DNA of 64,000 nucleotides from the NCBI RefSeq assembly GCF_003390325.1, contig NZ_QUOK01000004.1, positions 328,674 through 392,673 of the forward strand, in the 5' to 3' direction. The notes below the pieces were generated by a model. That model was not told the origin of the DNA. It was given only the letters and a program-made list of their open reading frames with translations, and searched no databases. Below, piece by piece: positions 33,509 through 44,200 of this stretch. Position 1 is the first letter of the stretch; each line of letters begins with the position of its first letter. A program made the position numbers and the translations under genes. Source of the stretch: Rhodohalobacter sp. SW132 (lineage in GTDB: Bacteria > Bacteroidota > Rhodothermia > Balneolales > Balneolaceae).

Positions 33509-35377
33509 CTAAATTTCAGATTCTGAATCTTTCTTTTCCACCGGGACGATCTGATCGAACGCCAGACCGCTATGTCCCTCTCCGCGTCCTGTTTTTTTCC
33601 TGATACCCAGCCAGTTAAACACTTTTCCGTTATACCACCGAGTTCGCTGGAAAGCTTTGTGAATTTTGACACCGGCTCTTGGGATCTCTTCTTCATGAAT
33701 ATAATATGGGATCTTTTTCTCTTGGTCCAACCCTTCGCGTAGCAGCGAAGTCCGAGGTTTAATCTTCTTCGGTATTTTAGGATCATTTTTCAAAATCCTC
33801 GGCATAGCCGCACGCTGCAATTCAATCTCCCTCTGGCTTTCGTTTTTGTGAACCGGGATAAAAGGAATCCACTGTTCCGGGACAGAATTCACAACCTGAT
33901 ACCGGATATTGGCGTTGGATCCAATCTCTTCGGTCGGTTCAGAGGAGTTTTCCAGATCCGTCAACTGCTGCAGTTTATTTCTGATCTCATGTCCGGCCTC
34001 CCGTCCGGCTTTACTTTTACCAGTCATAAGCGGGATCTTCGACTCAACGCCCCACACCATATTGGCAATCTCATCGCGTAGTAAATAAACTTCTTCCAGC
34101 GGTTTGCCCTCCAGCACTTTTCGGGCAACCGGCAATACTGACAGTCCCGTGTCGGCCGGAACTTCCTCGCTGCCTCTGATACTGTGAGTATACATATTCC
34201 AGCGATGCCAGTCTTCATTCGATCCCGATCCAGCGGCTTCTATCCACGTTTTTTCTCCGAATGAATTGGTGACCGTCAACCCCCTGACGTTCCCGAGGCT
34301 CCCCACCGGCAGGGTAAATGGAACCAGGAACCAATCGTTGGAATAAACCAGAAAGAAATCAAGCAGGAGCAACTTGTTCAGATCAGTTGTATCGGGCTTT
34401 ACGAAGCCGATATTGGTTTTCCAGTTTTCCATGGTCCACCAGCGCGGATGGGGCATGCCGCCGAATGTGACGGATGTGGGAATAAATGTTCGCGTGATGC
34501 TTCCCTCCGGGTCTTCACCGGATGAATCGATGTCACCAAGCGATGTCGTCTCGTTGTCCAAATCCAAGTTATACCAGTCAAGGTGACCGTGATAGTACTC
34601 GTCGGCAGTAAGCACCCTTTCTTCTTCGCCTTTCGGGGCCGAACAGGCAAATTGATGTTCCAGATACGACGGTTGCCAGGACGGATTCTCTTTATCCTGC
34701 TCGTGCGATTGGTAATACAGCCGTTCATACCACTCCATGAATTTATCTGCAGCAACATCAATTTCCGGTTTTTGAGCATCCCCTACACCTTCGATATCGT
34801 GATAGGAAGGTAGGCCGGGATTGTCTTTCAGAAACCGGTAAAAACGGTATCCGTCCATACAGCGTCCGGCTACGGCTGTAACTTTCTGCCAGGTTTTAAC
34901 ATGAGCACAGATATGGGCATCGGACTCGCTCTCCGAATCCGGCTGAACAATTTGGTAGTTATCGATATATTCCTGCTTCAAGTCAGAATCTATCCGGTTT
35001 ATCCATTTCAGCCACTGCCTTCCCATTAACAAGCGGATGTCGAGGGCGATATCTTTTGATCCCTGCCGGAAAGGTATTTGTTGATGTTCGACTTTAACCT
35101 CCAGTGGAATATCTTTTTCTATCGCCGTAGCGGGAGCATCACCGGCCTTATACTTGGTAAGGGAGGTCGTCTCCATATGAGCTTTAGCCAGTACGGGTGA
35201 TCCCGCATCATCACCTATAAACTCCCCCATCTGCCACTGTTTGGATACCATCCACAACGCATCGCGGACCTCTGCCTTCAATGCGCGGTCAAAATCTTCG
35301 CGGCGCGGTCGTCCTTCGAGACGATTCCAAAGTGTCAATGTTGGTATATAGCTGTTTATCTTATTTAGTTTAGCCAT
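33509..35377 (-). CDS. Giant-operon protein 5 (622 aa), conserved type, function unknown
   Basis: The start MAKLNKINSYIPTLTLWNRLEGRPRRED (key part LTLWNRLEGRPR) followed by LKAEVRDALWMVSKQWQMGE and GDDAGSPV is a pattern I associate with uncharacterised proteins in actinobacteria and cyanobacteria. The rest is rich in Trp and Tyr with no catalytic signature, no signal peptide and no membrane span. It ends basic and Lys-rich. Its start overlaps the stop of the 1912-aa gene by 8 bp, so it is the last gene of the operon. A structural or substrate-binding role is a guess. Confidence 0.75.
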   Translation of the reverse strand: MAKLNKINSYIPTLTLWNRLEGRPRREDFDRALKAEVRDALWMVSKQWQMGEFIGDDAGSPVLAKAHMETTSLTKYKAGDAPATAIEKDIPLEVKVEHQQIPFRQGSKDIALDIRLLMGRQWLKWINRIDSDLKQEYIDNYQIVQPDSESESDAHICAHVKTWQKVTAVAGRCMDGYRFYRFLKDNPGLPSYHDIEGVGDAQKPEIDVAADKFMEWYERLYYQSHEQDKENPSWQPSYLEHQFACSAPKGEEERVLTADEYYHGHLDWYNLDLDNETTSLGDIDSSGEDPEGSITRTFIPTSVTFGGMPHPRWWTMENWKTNIGFVKPDTTDLNKLLLLDFFLVYSNDWFLVPFTLPVGSLGNVRGLTVTNSFGEKTWIEAAGSGSNEDWHRWNMYTHSIRGSEEVPADTGLSVLPVARKVLEGKPLEEVYLLRDEIANMVWGVESKIPLMTGKSKAGREAGHEIRNKLQQLTDLENSSEPTEEIGSNANIRYQVVNSVPEQWIPFIPVHKNESQREIELQRAAMPRILKNDPKIPKKIKPRTSLLREGLDQEKKIPYYIHEEEIPRAGVKIHKAFQRTRWYNGKVFNWLGIRKKTGRGEGHSGLAFDQIVPVEKKDSESEI

Positions 35378-38300
35378 TGTCTTCAGGATTTTCTGTTTCC
35401 AGGTTGGCTTTTATTCCATAGTTTAAAAACATCGTGACCGGGTGAACCGTCATCGTCGCAATGGTGGCGGGCAGGAACCGTGTGTATCCTGTTCGATCGA
35501 TCTGGTCGGGTTCTACAGCCCGCAGTTTCGCAAGATCGAGGGTTTCGTGAAGCGACTCAACGATTTCTTTCCACGTCCACTCCCCAGTAAATGCCGATGG
35601 AGTGACCATCAGCATCGTCTGCGGCGGTTCGCAGTTGGGACGATCGTAATGAAAAGTCAACCCGCTGGTTTCATCTTTAGCGGGAATTACTTCGGTCCAC
35701 TCATCGACCATCAACCCGCATTGTGATTCGGACGGATTAAATCCGGGCATATAGGCTGTATATAAAAGTTTGTCGCTTTCAATTTCCAAGTCGGACGGGT
35801 ATGAGAGTCCCAGCCAGCTATCGTTTTCGATATAGGGCAGTTGCACCGGCGTCAGGTTTAGCGTCTGATCTTTTATGCCCTCTGCTGTCATAACAAGGCT
35901 TTCCCAAGCGCTCAGTTTTTCACGAACCCTGGCTACTCCGTATAGCCAGTCATCCACGGGAAAGTCGTTCGATTGTTCATTTATCTGATAATCCAGCAGC
36001 TGATCCGGGTCTTTAAGAAAATTTTGCAGTTCTGTTTCATGGTCGGCCCCAAACCAAAATTCCGGTACCATCACAAAATCGTCACCCAGCATCAATCTTG
36101 CGGCTTCGGTCAGCTTATTTATTTTTTCATCGGTTGCCGCTACTTCTTCCGCTTCCTGTTTCAGGTTATCTACCTCGGCCAAATCTTCCGACACCGACTT
36201 ATGCAGTCTGACAGCCTGCTTCAGTATATCTTCAGAAAGTATAACCACCTGCTTTTCATCTTCATCCGTTTCAAGCGGCATATGGTCGAAAGAGTTCAAC
36301 CCAATTTTTAAATTAATAACGGCCTCTAACAGATCAGATATGTTGGCGTGGCTGTCGGTCAGGAAGTTCTGTAATTCTGTGTATTTGTCGTCGAAATCGT
36401 CCTTTTTATCATCGACGTTGGTTTTAAGATCGGTTAAGGATGAGACCGTTCCTGTGTACTGCGTACTGATTACCCGCTCGGCTTTGAGCAGGATTTCAAT
36501 TTTCTCATCGTCATCCACGGCTACCGGCAACCGATTGTTAACCAAATCGTCGTATGTGTCAAGCTTCTCATTCCACCGTTTTTTGTATTTTACCACTTCT
36601 TCATACACCGTGTTGTAAACCGCACGCTTACGATCATAGACATGTCCAAATCCTGCACCCGGCAGTCCGAATCTGCCAAGCCGACTTAGATGATCTATAA
36701 ATTCGTCTGATATGATATCAAAATTCGCTAAAATAGCAGATTTGTTTCCCATCGTCACCTCCAGATCTTCTTCGTCAATCAAAGCATCCAGCTTATCGAT
36801 AACATTAGCTTTCAGATCATCCAGAATATTCTCCAGGGAATCCTTTACCAGTGTAATTCGGTTTGTATCGATGCTGGCCGCAGCATCCTGTTCTTCACTC
36901 GCTTCGTTCTGCAGCATTACGTCGGTGGGCCGCAACGGACGTGAAGAAACGATCAACGTTCTCAGATCAGAAACTATCGAAGCAATCTCAAAAAAGGTAA
37001 CTTTGTTTTCGACCAACTGTGTATAATTGATTTCAATAACCGCATGCGGGGGCAGGCCGAATTCCCTGTATGCAGCCTGCAAAATATACTCATCCAGAGC
37101 GGTAAGGTTCTTCTCGCTTTCGACACTTAGCATATACAGCAGATCGATCGGTACCAACCCCAAATCATCCATGGAGAGTGTTTCTTCGACATCTGCGCCG
37201 GCAATATCGTCATCTTTATAATCAGGAATACGATAGGTGATCACACAACTGATATCCGAAACGGAGGGTAATACATTCTCCAGCCAGGCATTGACGGCGG
37301 GTTCCGCCTTACTCCTCGGGTTTACACCCGAAGCGGGATCGATGCCGGAAGGCAGATGCACGCCAAAGCGATGGGTAAGGGTTGTACCGCTGCCTGGCGA
37401 CTGAACGACATCCGGCAACTGGGGATAGTCGCCTTTGCTATAGGCATCCAAGGCCCCGCCGGCACGGTCGTAATTGCCCTGTACCACCTGATGAACGCTC
37501 TCAGCCATCGCCACATCGGCAATCGCATCCCGGATATTCATAAGCCGCTGCACTTCTGCGTTGATGGCATCTTCTTCATCGGACGAAGCCGATTTCAGCT
37601 CGACGGGTCTGTCTTCAAACGGAAAGCCGAACGGATAAATCTCATTTCCGGTCTTCTTGACATGCTCCAGCAAAGACAATCCGTCAACGACATTCCGGGC
37701 TTCTATTTTCCCGACCGCCCGGTCTTCATCCAGCTCGTCTTCATCTTCCCCGACCGCGGTCGATTCCATCCGGTTTGAAATCAGCGGAAACACCTTGCGA
37801 AGCTCATAAATATAGACATCCAGTTCTTCATCGTTGTTATCATGCAGCCCCCGTTCAAGCTGGTATCCCAGCAGTGCGCCCAGGCTTTGTCCCTCCTGCA
37901 TGCCTTCGATGATCTCCATCGCCATCCGGACCCGTTCGGACGACAGATTTACTTTAAATATCTCTTTCTCCAACTCCGAGGCGTTTGATATATAGGCATT
38001 TCGCAATACCGCTGCCGTAAGTCCGTGGTTGATAGACGGGGCAAGAACATATCCCGCGTTGGTATCGTCTTTTGTAATATCATTTTTTCCTTCAGGATCA
38101 AAGAAATCCCTTAAATCGGGATCCGGCTCGTACGGTGTAAGCGTTTTTTCTTTCGGCCTCAAGTCTTCGACAAATCCGTACGCGCCAAGGTATATCCCCT
38201 CTTTTGCATTCTCATCGTTGTTTTCGCTGCCAAAGCGCATCGCGTGAAGCTGAAGATGCAGAAAACCCAGCATCCAGGCATCCAGCCGGTAAGAGCAGCA

Positions 38301-41108
38301 GTCCAGATGTTCTGCGAAACAGCGTTCCAGCCGCGCCGTCGGCACATCCTTAAGTCGTTCGAGCGCTGCAACTACTTCGTGCAACTGTCCAGATTGCGGG
38401 GTGACGACGTTCGTTTTCAGCAGCTCGGAAATATGATCGGCGATCATGGTATCACCGGCTATTCGGTCTTCTTTCCTGTAGATAAGATCCCACTTACTCT
38501 GTAGCTCGGCCTTGTTAGCTTCTACATCGATGAAATTGGTATCGATCCTGGCGAACGCCGCTTCGGATCGGTTCAGAATTTCGGCATTGCGATAGAGATT
38601 CAGACTGGTGTTTCCGAACTCGAGATTAAGGGCGTGGCGAAGCATATCGTATAGCAACGCATCGGGCTTCTTATTATCGGCAAATCCGCGTTGATTTCTG
38701 ATATTGCGATGATTTTCCCTGGCGTTCTCAATCAGCCACTCAATATAGTTCTGGCCGGTTTCCGTATAGGCACGAATCGTGTTCGTTTCACTGAGCGGAT
38801 TGTCGTCAATCATCGGTTTTTCCACATCCTCCTGTGCGGTAAGAAAAAGCTTTTCCAGGATGGGGATCTGCGGATCCTCTTTCATATCGTGGTTGTATCC
38901 CAGATCCTCCAGGAGCTGAATACCGCGGGCTTTATAAAACGTTTCAAAAAATTCTGCCAGCTGCTTGATGAGATCATCCGATTGGCCCTTAAGCTTCAAT
39001 GAATTAATATGCTGCAGAAAACTTTGTGCAACGCGCCGGTCAAATTCTACAGAGGTGGCGTGCAGACCCAGAGCCTGCAGCAGGAGCTGGTGGGCATCTC
39101 CCTCCTTACCGACGTAGGCCACCTGTTTGACAAGATCTTCCCAGTCCGTTCTGACTTTCTGAGAAATTGAGTACATATCCTGCAGTACCGGGATGTGATC
39201 GGAATAGTCCCTAGCAAAAGAGGTGCGCGGCTGATCCAGCCATTTCAGATCACTTATCGTACTTACCGGCAATATGCCATAGGGCTGATCGCCAACCCGG
39301 ATAGATGGAAACCGGCCGCGGCCACGGACATGATTAATCAGGAACCAGCGGGTCAAATCCCGTTCCCACTCGTTCGTTGTGGGGGTTACCATACTCTCCA
39401 AAAAATATCCGATGGTGGCATTCCACAGGGCCGTATTCATATCCGAGGCCTCACGCTGATCGGTCTGATAATAATTTTCGACGAGCTTCAACGAAGCTTC
39501 ATCTATGTCGATTCCCAGCAATTCCGCCAGCCAGCGTCCGTCGCGTTTTTCGCTTCTTTCATGCGGATCGTCTTCATTCGTCTCTTCAAAATACCTCTCA
39601 TAGGCCTCCTCGGCGTCTTCGGATTCGGAATACCCGGAGCCATCGTCTTCGGTATTGTTCGTTGGAGTACCCTGGGGCAGTATCGAAAACCCGTTGTCTC
39701 CGTAATGATGATTACGAATCAAATTTTCCAGTTCGGCTTTGCCCTGCTGTTCGTCGGCGGCAATTTTAACTCCCAGCACAAATAGACGGTCGAAACCGCG
39801 GTCGTATTGCTCTTTAGTGAGATCAACTTTGAATCCCAATCCCATATCGACGGCTTCATCAAAATTGAACAGCCACTTGGTTTCGGCCTGCCCCGACAGA
39901 TATTCTATATATTTGACCGCTTTTTCGTCGTCGGACAGTTCATCAAACTCATCACCGTATACATCACGCAACAGAGCATCGACATCGTCGCGGGTATCGG
40001 GTCCCACAATCAGAGGATCCGGAATGCGCTCTCCCAGCTCATTTATAACGGGTTCACTGTTGTCGCCATGGAAGCCGAGCAACACAAATTTTTCCGGAAA
40101 GGTCGAGACTTTAGCCGCCTGCGCCCATGCCGTCAGCTTTGTGTCGGTATTCTCCGTTTTTGGGAAGTGCAAAAATGCCACCGAAATATCATCGGACGTC
40201 ACATCTTCGCTCGGCTCTTCCAGATCGATATTCTGGGGTTTATACTGTTCGGTAAGCCGACTGGCTGCTTCATCATCTATTGCCAGCGCATCTGTTAACT
40301 GTTCAAACGCTTCGTCCTTCGCACCGGCATCGTCTCCGGCAAGCAGGATGTTCTGCCAATATTGACTCAAGGCGTCCCGAACTTCGGTAGCCGGTAGCTC
40401 CTCCGTGGGTACCACCAGCAGAATATCCGACTCGGTATTGCGTTTCGGTTTTTTATCATTATTGTTTTGTTCGGTATTGACCGGTTTATATTGCTGGGTA
40501 AGCCAGTACGACCGGCCCGCATTAAAAAATCCCATCAGTTTACGCCAGGCTCCGATCTCCTTCTCCTTCACATAAGATCTGATGGCATCGTTACCGGGCT
40601 TACCCGCTTTCCATATAGAGATCCAGTAATTTTTGATCTGCTGTAGCTCGCTTTCGGATAGGGTTTCGTCAAATGTGTCAATGGAACATTCATCGGGAAA
40701 AATACGCACCCAGAGCTGGTGCTGAAGATCGCCGGATTCCCCGTTGGTTTTTTTGAAACGGGTTTCCAGCCGCACAGGTAAAAGCAGCAGCGGATATTCA
40801 TCGGAGAGTTTATCCATGTTATTCCGCGGGTCGGCAAAAGGCTGAAACTCTTCAAACAGCGAGGCCTTCTGTCCCAGCGTATCTGCCAGCTGGGATTTGC
40901 CTCGGGAAATCACCTGTTTCAGTTCCCGCTCCCGGTCCAGCAGAGCCTCGAATTCATTGCTTTCTTCGCCTTTACTGCGTTTGACACTTTTTTTCCGAAT
41001 TTCCAGTTTTTTCAGGCGTTCCTTTGCATGGAAAACATCCTTCTTTTCGCTTTCCACCTGGATTCGAACATCCCGGATCTGTTGTTGCAGTGGATTGAAT
41101 TCGGGCAT
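35370..41108 (-). CDS. Giant-operon protein 4 (1912 aa), coiled-coil-containing, function unknown
   Basis: The N-terminal 80 residues are a charged coiled coil (QIRDVRIQVESEKKDV, FHAKERLKKLEIRKK). Then come LLLLPVRLETRF and LWVRIFPDECSID, and mid-protein blocks such as RWFLINHVRGRGRFPSIRVGDQPYG, of which the core is GRFPSIRVGDQPYG, and CSYRLDAWMLGFLHLQLHA with GAYGFVEDL. NVSSERVRMA-like, GQSLGALLGYQLERGLHD and ARNVVDGLSLLEH follow. These islands recur in unnamed proteins of other bacterial phyla. Around residues 1560-1700 are further coiled coils. No signal peptide, membrane span or known catalytic motif is visible. A 143-bp gap separates it from the 1161-aa gene. Confidence 0.78.
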   Translation of the reverse strand: MPEFNPLQQQIRDVRIQVESEKKDVFHAKERLKKLEIRKKSVKRSKGEESNEFEALLDRERELKQVISRGKSQLADTLGQKASLFEEFQPFADPRNNMDKLSDEYPLLLLPVRLETRFKKTNGESGDLQHQLWVRIFPDECSIDTFDETLSESELQQIKNYWISIWKAGKPGNDAIRSYVKEKEIGAWRKLMGFFNAGRSYWLTQQYKPVNTEQNNNDKKPKRNTESDILLVVPTEELPATEVRDALSQYWQNILLAGDDAGAKDEAFEQLTDALAIDDEAASRLTEQYKPQNIDLEEPSEDVTSDDISVAFLHFPKTENTDTKLTAWAQAAKVSTFPEKFVLLGFHGDNSEPVINELGERIPDPLIVGPDTRDDVDALLRDVYGDEFDELSDDEKAVKYIEYLSGQAETKWLFNFDEAVDMGLGFKVDLTKEQYDRGFDRLFVLGVKIAADEQQGKAELENLIRNHHYGDNGFSILPQGTPTNNTEDDGSGYSESEDAEEAYERYFEETNEDDPHERSEKRDGRWLAELLGIDIDEASLKLVENYYQTDQREASDMNTALWNATIGYFLESMVTPTTNEWERDLTRWFLINHVRGRGRFPSIRVGDQPYGILPVSTISDLKWLDQPRTSFARDYSDHIPVLQDMYSISQKVRTDWEDLVKQVAYVGKEGDAHQLLLQALGLHATSVEFDRRVAQSFLQHINSLKLKGQSDDLIKQLAEFFETFYKARGIQLLEDLGYNHDMKEDPQIPILEKLFLTAQEDVEKPMIDDNPLSETNTIRAYTETGQNYIEWLIENARENHRNIRNQRGFADNKKPDALLYDMLRHALNLEFGNTSLNLYRNAEILNRSEAAFARIDTNFIDVEANKAELQSKWDLIYRKEDRIAGDTMIADHISELLKTNVVTPQSGQLHEVVAALERLKDVPTARLERCFAEHLDCCSYRLDAWMLGFLHLQLHAMRFGSENNDENAKEGIYLGAYGFVEDLRPKEKTLTPYEPDPDLRDFFDPEGKNDITKDDTNAGYVLAPSINHGLTAAVLRNAYISNASELEKEIFKVNLSSERVRMAMEIIEGMQEGQSLGALLGYQLERGLHDNNDEELDVYIYELRKVFPLISNRMESTAVGEDEDELDEDRAVGKIEARNVVDGLSLLEHVKKTGNEIYPFGFPFEDRPVELKSASSDEEDAINAEVQRLMNIRDAIADVAMAESVHQVVQGNYDRAGGALDAYSKGDYPQLPDVVQSPGSGTTLTHRFGVHLPSGIDPASGVNPRSKAEPAVNAWLENVLPSVSDISCVITYRIPDYKDDDIAGADVEETLSMDDLGLVPIDLLYMLSVESEKNLTALDEYILQAAYREFGLPPHAVIEINYTQLVENKVTFFEIASIVSDLRTLIVSSRPLRPTDVMLQNEASEEQDAAASIDTNRITLVKDSLENILDDLKANVIDKLDALIDEEDLEVTMGNKSAILANFDIISDEFIDHLSRLGRFGLPGAGFGHVYDRKRAVYNTVYEEVVKYKKRWNEKLDTYDDLVNNRLPVAVDDDEKIEILLKAERVISTQYTGTVSSLTDLKTNVDDKKDDFDDKYTELQNFLTDSHANISDLLEAVINLKIGLNSFDHMPLETDEDEKQVVILSEDILKQAVRLHKSVSEDLAEVDNLKQEAEEVAATDEKINKLTEAARLMLGDDFVMVPEFWFGADHETELQNFLKDPDQLLDYQINEQSNDFPVDDWLYGVARVREKLSAWESLVMTAEGIKDQTLNLTPVQLPYIENDSWLGLSYPSDLEIESDKLLYTAYMPGFNPSESQCGLMVDEWTEVIPAKDETSGLTFHYDRPNCEPPQTMLMVTPSAFTGEWTWKEIVESLHETLDLAKLRAVEPDQIDRTGYTRFLPATIATMTVHPVTMFLNYGIKANLETENPEDNG

Positions 41109-41251
41109 TTCTGTCAGGTTAAGTTTAAATGTTCATAAACATTAGCAAGTATCTGTTTCGCCCCACCCTGTTCCCATTCCAAAAACGCGAAATATAAACA
41201 GATACTAATCATTGGATATCAGTTACATGATGCAAAAAAAATACATTCGGC

Positions 41252-44200
41252 TTATTCATCGATATCAGGCAGCATTTCAGTAGCGTGAATCGCCACCAAC
41301 ACCGGAACCTGGTATAGGATATAGGCCAGTTCGGCCGAGCTCATCTCTTTATTCCATTCAATATGTAGATCTTCACTCTGCTGCTCTTTTTTCACGCTTC
41401 CATCTTCCAGGATCTGGTTGACCGTAATAGTTGGCGTATCGCCACTTATATCTATAAACCCTTCGCCTGAATCGATATCGATCCAGCCGAGATCATTCCA
41501 CACTTCCAATTTTCCATCTTCCATATGGCTTTCATCACCAGCACCCAGGCCAAATCGCGGCTCACCCGGACGCTCTTTGATTACGAAAAACCAGCCGGGA
41601 TCATCCCAGGTAATGCCCTCTCCGGCACATCGTTCGTCAACCGGCTCGCTCTCCTTGCCAGTTCCTCCTTTTGCTTCACACACAGTCAGGTCAAATCCAA
41701 AAAAGTAGATATCGGGTTCAACTTTTGCCTCATACAACGGAGATTTCAATACTGTTCTCGGTGGATTTCCCTGCTCCTCTTCCGACAGCGGACGGAGGTC
41801 GCGTTCTTTTGTGGGATCGATGGCATCTGAGTCTCCGTTAAGTACGTGCTCTCCGTCCTCATCTTTCCACACGGCCCGCTGCGCGTAAATGACGGCATTA
41901 GGATATTTTTTCAACAGTTCGCCACGGATAACCAGTACAACTTCCTCATCTTCTCCCTCTGCTTCGCGATGATCGTGATCACCCAGGTCGGAATATTTCG
42001 ACCAGCGATGAAGCTGGGGAATATCTTTCAGTTTCTCCTTTAGCTCCTCCTCCGTGAGGTCTTCGGAATCGAAATAGCCTCGGGCTTCCCAGAACTGACG
42101 GAAATAGCTGCCTCTCTGATCTGTGGGATATTCGCGCCACAACAGCTCCCGGGCGAATTCGTGGTTCAGTCCAACCATATAAGATTCGATAAATTTCTGA
42201 TTTGTCTCCAGAATAGAGATGCTATTTTGCGCTATGTGGTTGATATTGGGCAGAAACAGTTCGGAGGATTGATCAACCAGCGGTTTATACATCGGCAGGT
42301 CAATTTCAGGATAGGCCATCGCCTCTACAAATTCTTCTTTAAGCTGGTCCCTGATCCTGTCGGGAATGATCACACTTCCCCACACCCAACGCGGGATTGT
42401 AATCTCCGGGTCAAGCGACTCAAACATGACATCATTGACCAAAGATATATCGAGGGCTGGTTTCGGCTGTGACTGACTCTGCCTGACCGACTCTTCGACG
42501 AAGGTATAGGCATCTTTAAGCGCCTTTTTGAACCGCCCGGCTTCTTCGCTGTCTTCTGTACCGCGGGAAGGGGTGAAATTTTCCTCCGGCGTGGAAATCC
42601 TGAAATCGGGACTCCGTGGCAGATCGTCCACCGCTTCCGGCGTCTGGTTTTCTTCCAGGACCGACTCAGCAGCCGATTGTTGCTTACTCCATGTACTAAA
42701 ACGCCTGTACAGGTACACCATTGCGGCTGCAAAAACTATCCCCACAGAGTAAAACGTTGTGCCAGGATTCACAAAGATCAAAATAATAAATAATAATATC
42801 GCCAGGAGCAGGGGAAACCATTTCATCCAGGGATATTCCGACAGGAGGTCGATAACAAACCCGGGTACGTTTTTGGGTCTTGTCTCTTCATACAAATCTT
42901 TGGGAGTGAGAATCTCGGGAGGCGTTTCCCGTTCGGGGGCTGCACTCACTTCACCTTTGTTAATCCGGTCGAGCAGGTTGTCCGGTGTAATATCATCATC
43001 GAACGGCAGCCGCTTCATAAGTGTGCCACGCGGACGGGTAAATTTGCGCATCGATACCGAGAGTGCTGCCCGCGGGATTCGGCTCCGGTTCACTTGGTGA
43101 TAGATAGTATGACGGTTGTGCGTTACGGTTCCGTTTTCCTGAAATTCAAAATCATGGGTAACCCTTTTATGCAGTGGAGCCGCCAACATCGCCCACTTTT
43201 CGGGACGTTGTTCTTTTATAGTTTTCATATGGCTTTGATGCCAGATGTAAGTGGTCTCTTTCGCCAATTGAGCACCCCGGATTTTTTTGTTCGACTCCAG
43301 CACGTCGCCTATCTGCTCCCATGCGGCTTTCATGTAATCTTCCTGGTTCTCCTGCACTATTTTTGTACCAAATCCCGATGCCACTCTCCACCGGGGATCA
43401 AGGTTGAGCTCGTGGATCCAGTTGTTATTGGGAGAGATGTCGCTGCCTTCACGCTCTTTCAACAGTCGTTTGGCAAGCGCATGCCAGCGACCATATAGCG
43501 GAGCAGTAATCAAGGGGTCCGGATTGTGTTCGATATCGTAATCCGTATCTGGATCAATTTCCGTTACCTCATCGCCGAGAGATACTTCTGTAATTCCAGA
43601 ATCCTTATTCGCCTGCCCGGCGTCAACCACTTCATAGCTGTCTGTCAAATTAATGAATGCAGCGAGATCTTCCTGAAAGGGATGCGGGTACGATTCGGTG
43701 CCGTTCAGCGTTGCCCACTTCCGGTATTTTTCAACAACGGCAAATTCTTCGGGCGAATAAAAAATATCCGGTATTCTCAATGCCCCGCCCAGCTTCAGAA
43801 TTCCATCCAGTTTCTGCTCTTCACTCACCTCGGAATCATCTCTTATTCCCTCGATGTTGGCCCCCGGCTTCTGCACATCCATGTCGCGAAGACCAACTCG
43901 GCTGTCCACCGGCTGGGGTTCCAGCAGCCGCACCAGGTACTCAAAATCGCCTACCGTTCCTGTGCGGAAATAATAGCGGTGGTAATACGGAAGTTCATCC
44001 GGGTTCGCGTCGTTCCACGCCATTTCATCGGCATTCGCATCGAACGGGTCTTTACCTACTCCGGCCCGCCTTCCACTTTCAAAAACCGGTACCAGAAAGG
44101 CGTGATATGCGGTATTGGCCTCCAGTTTCCTGGGACACATAATGCGGGAATATGCCATGTCCGGGTCTTCATCAAGTACGCTGGCCAACTGCTCTTGGAT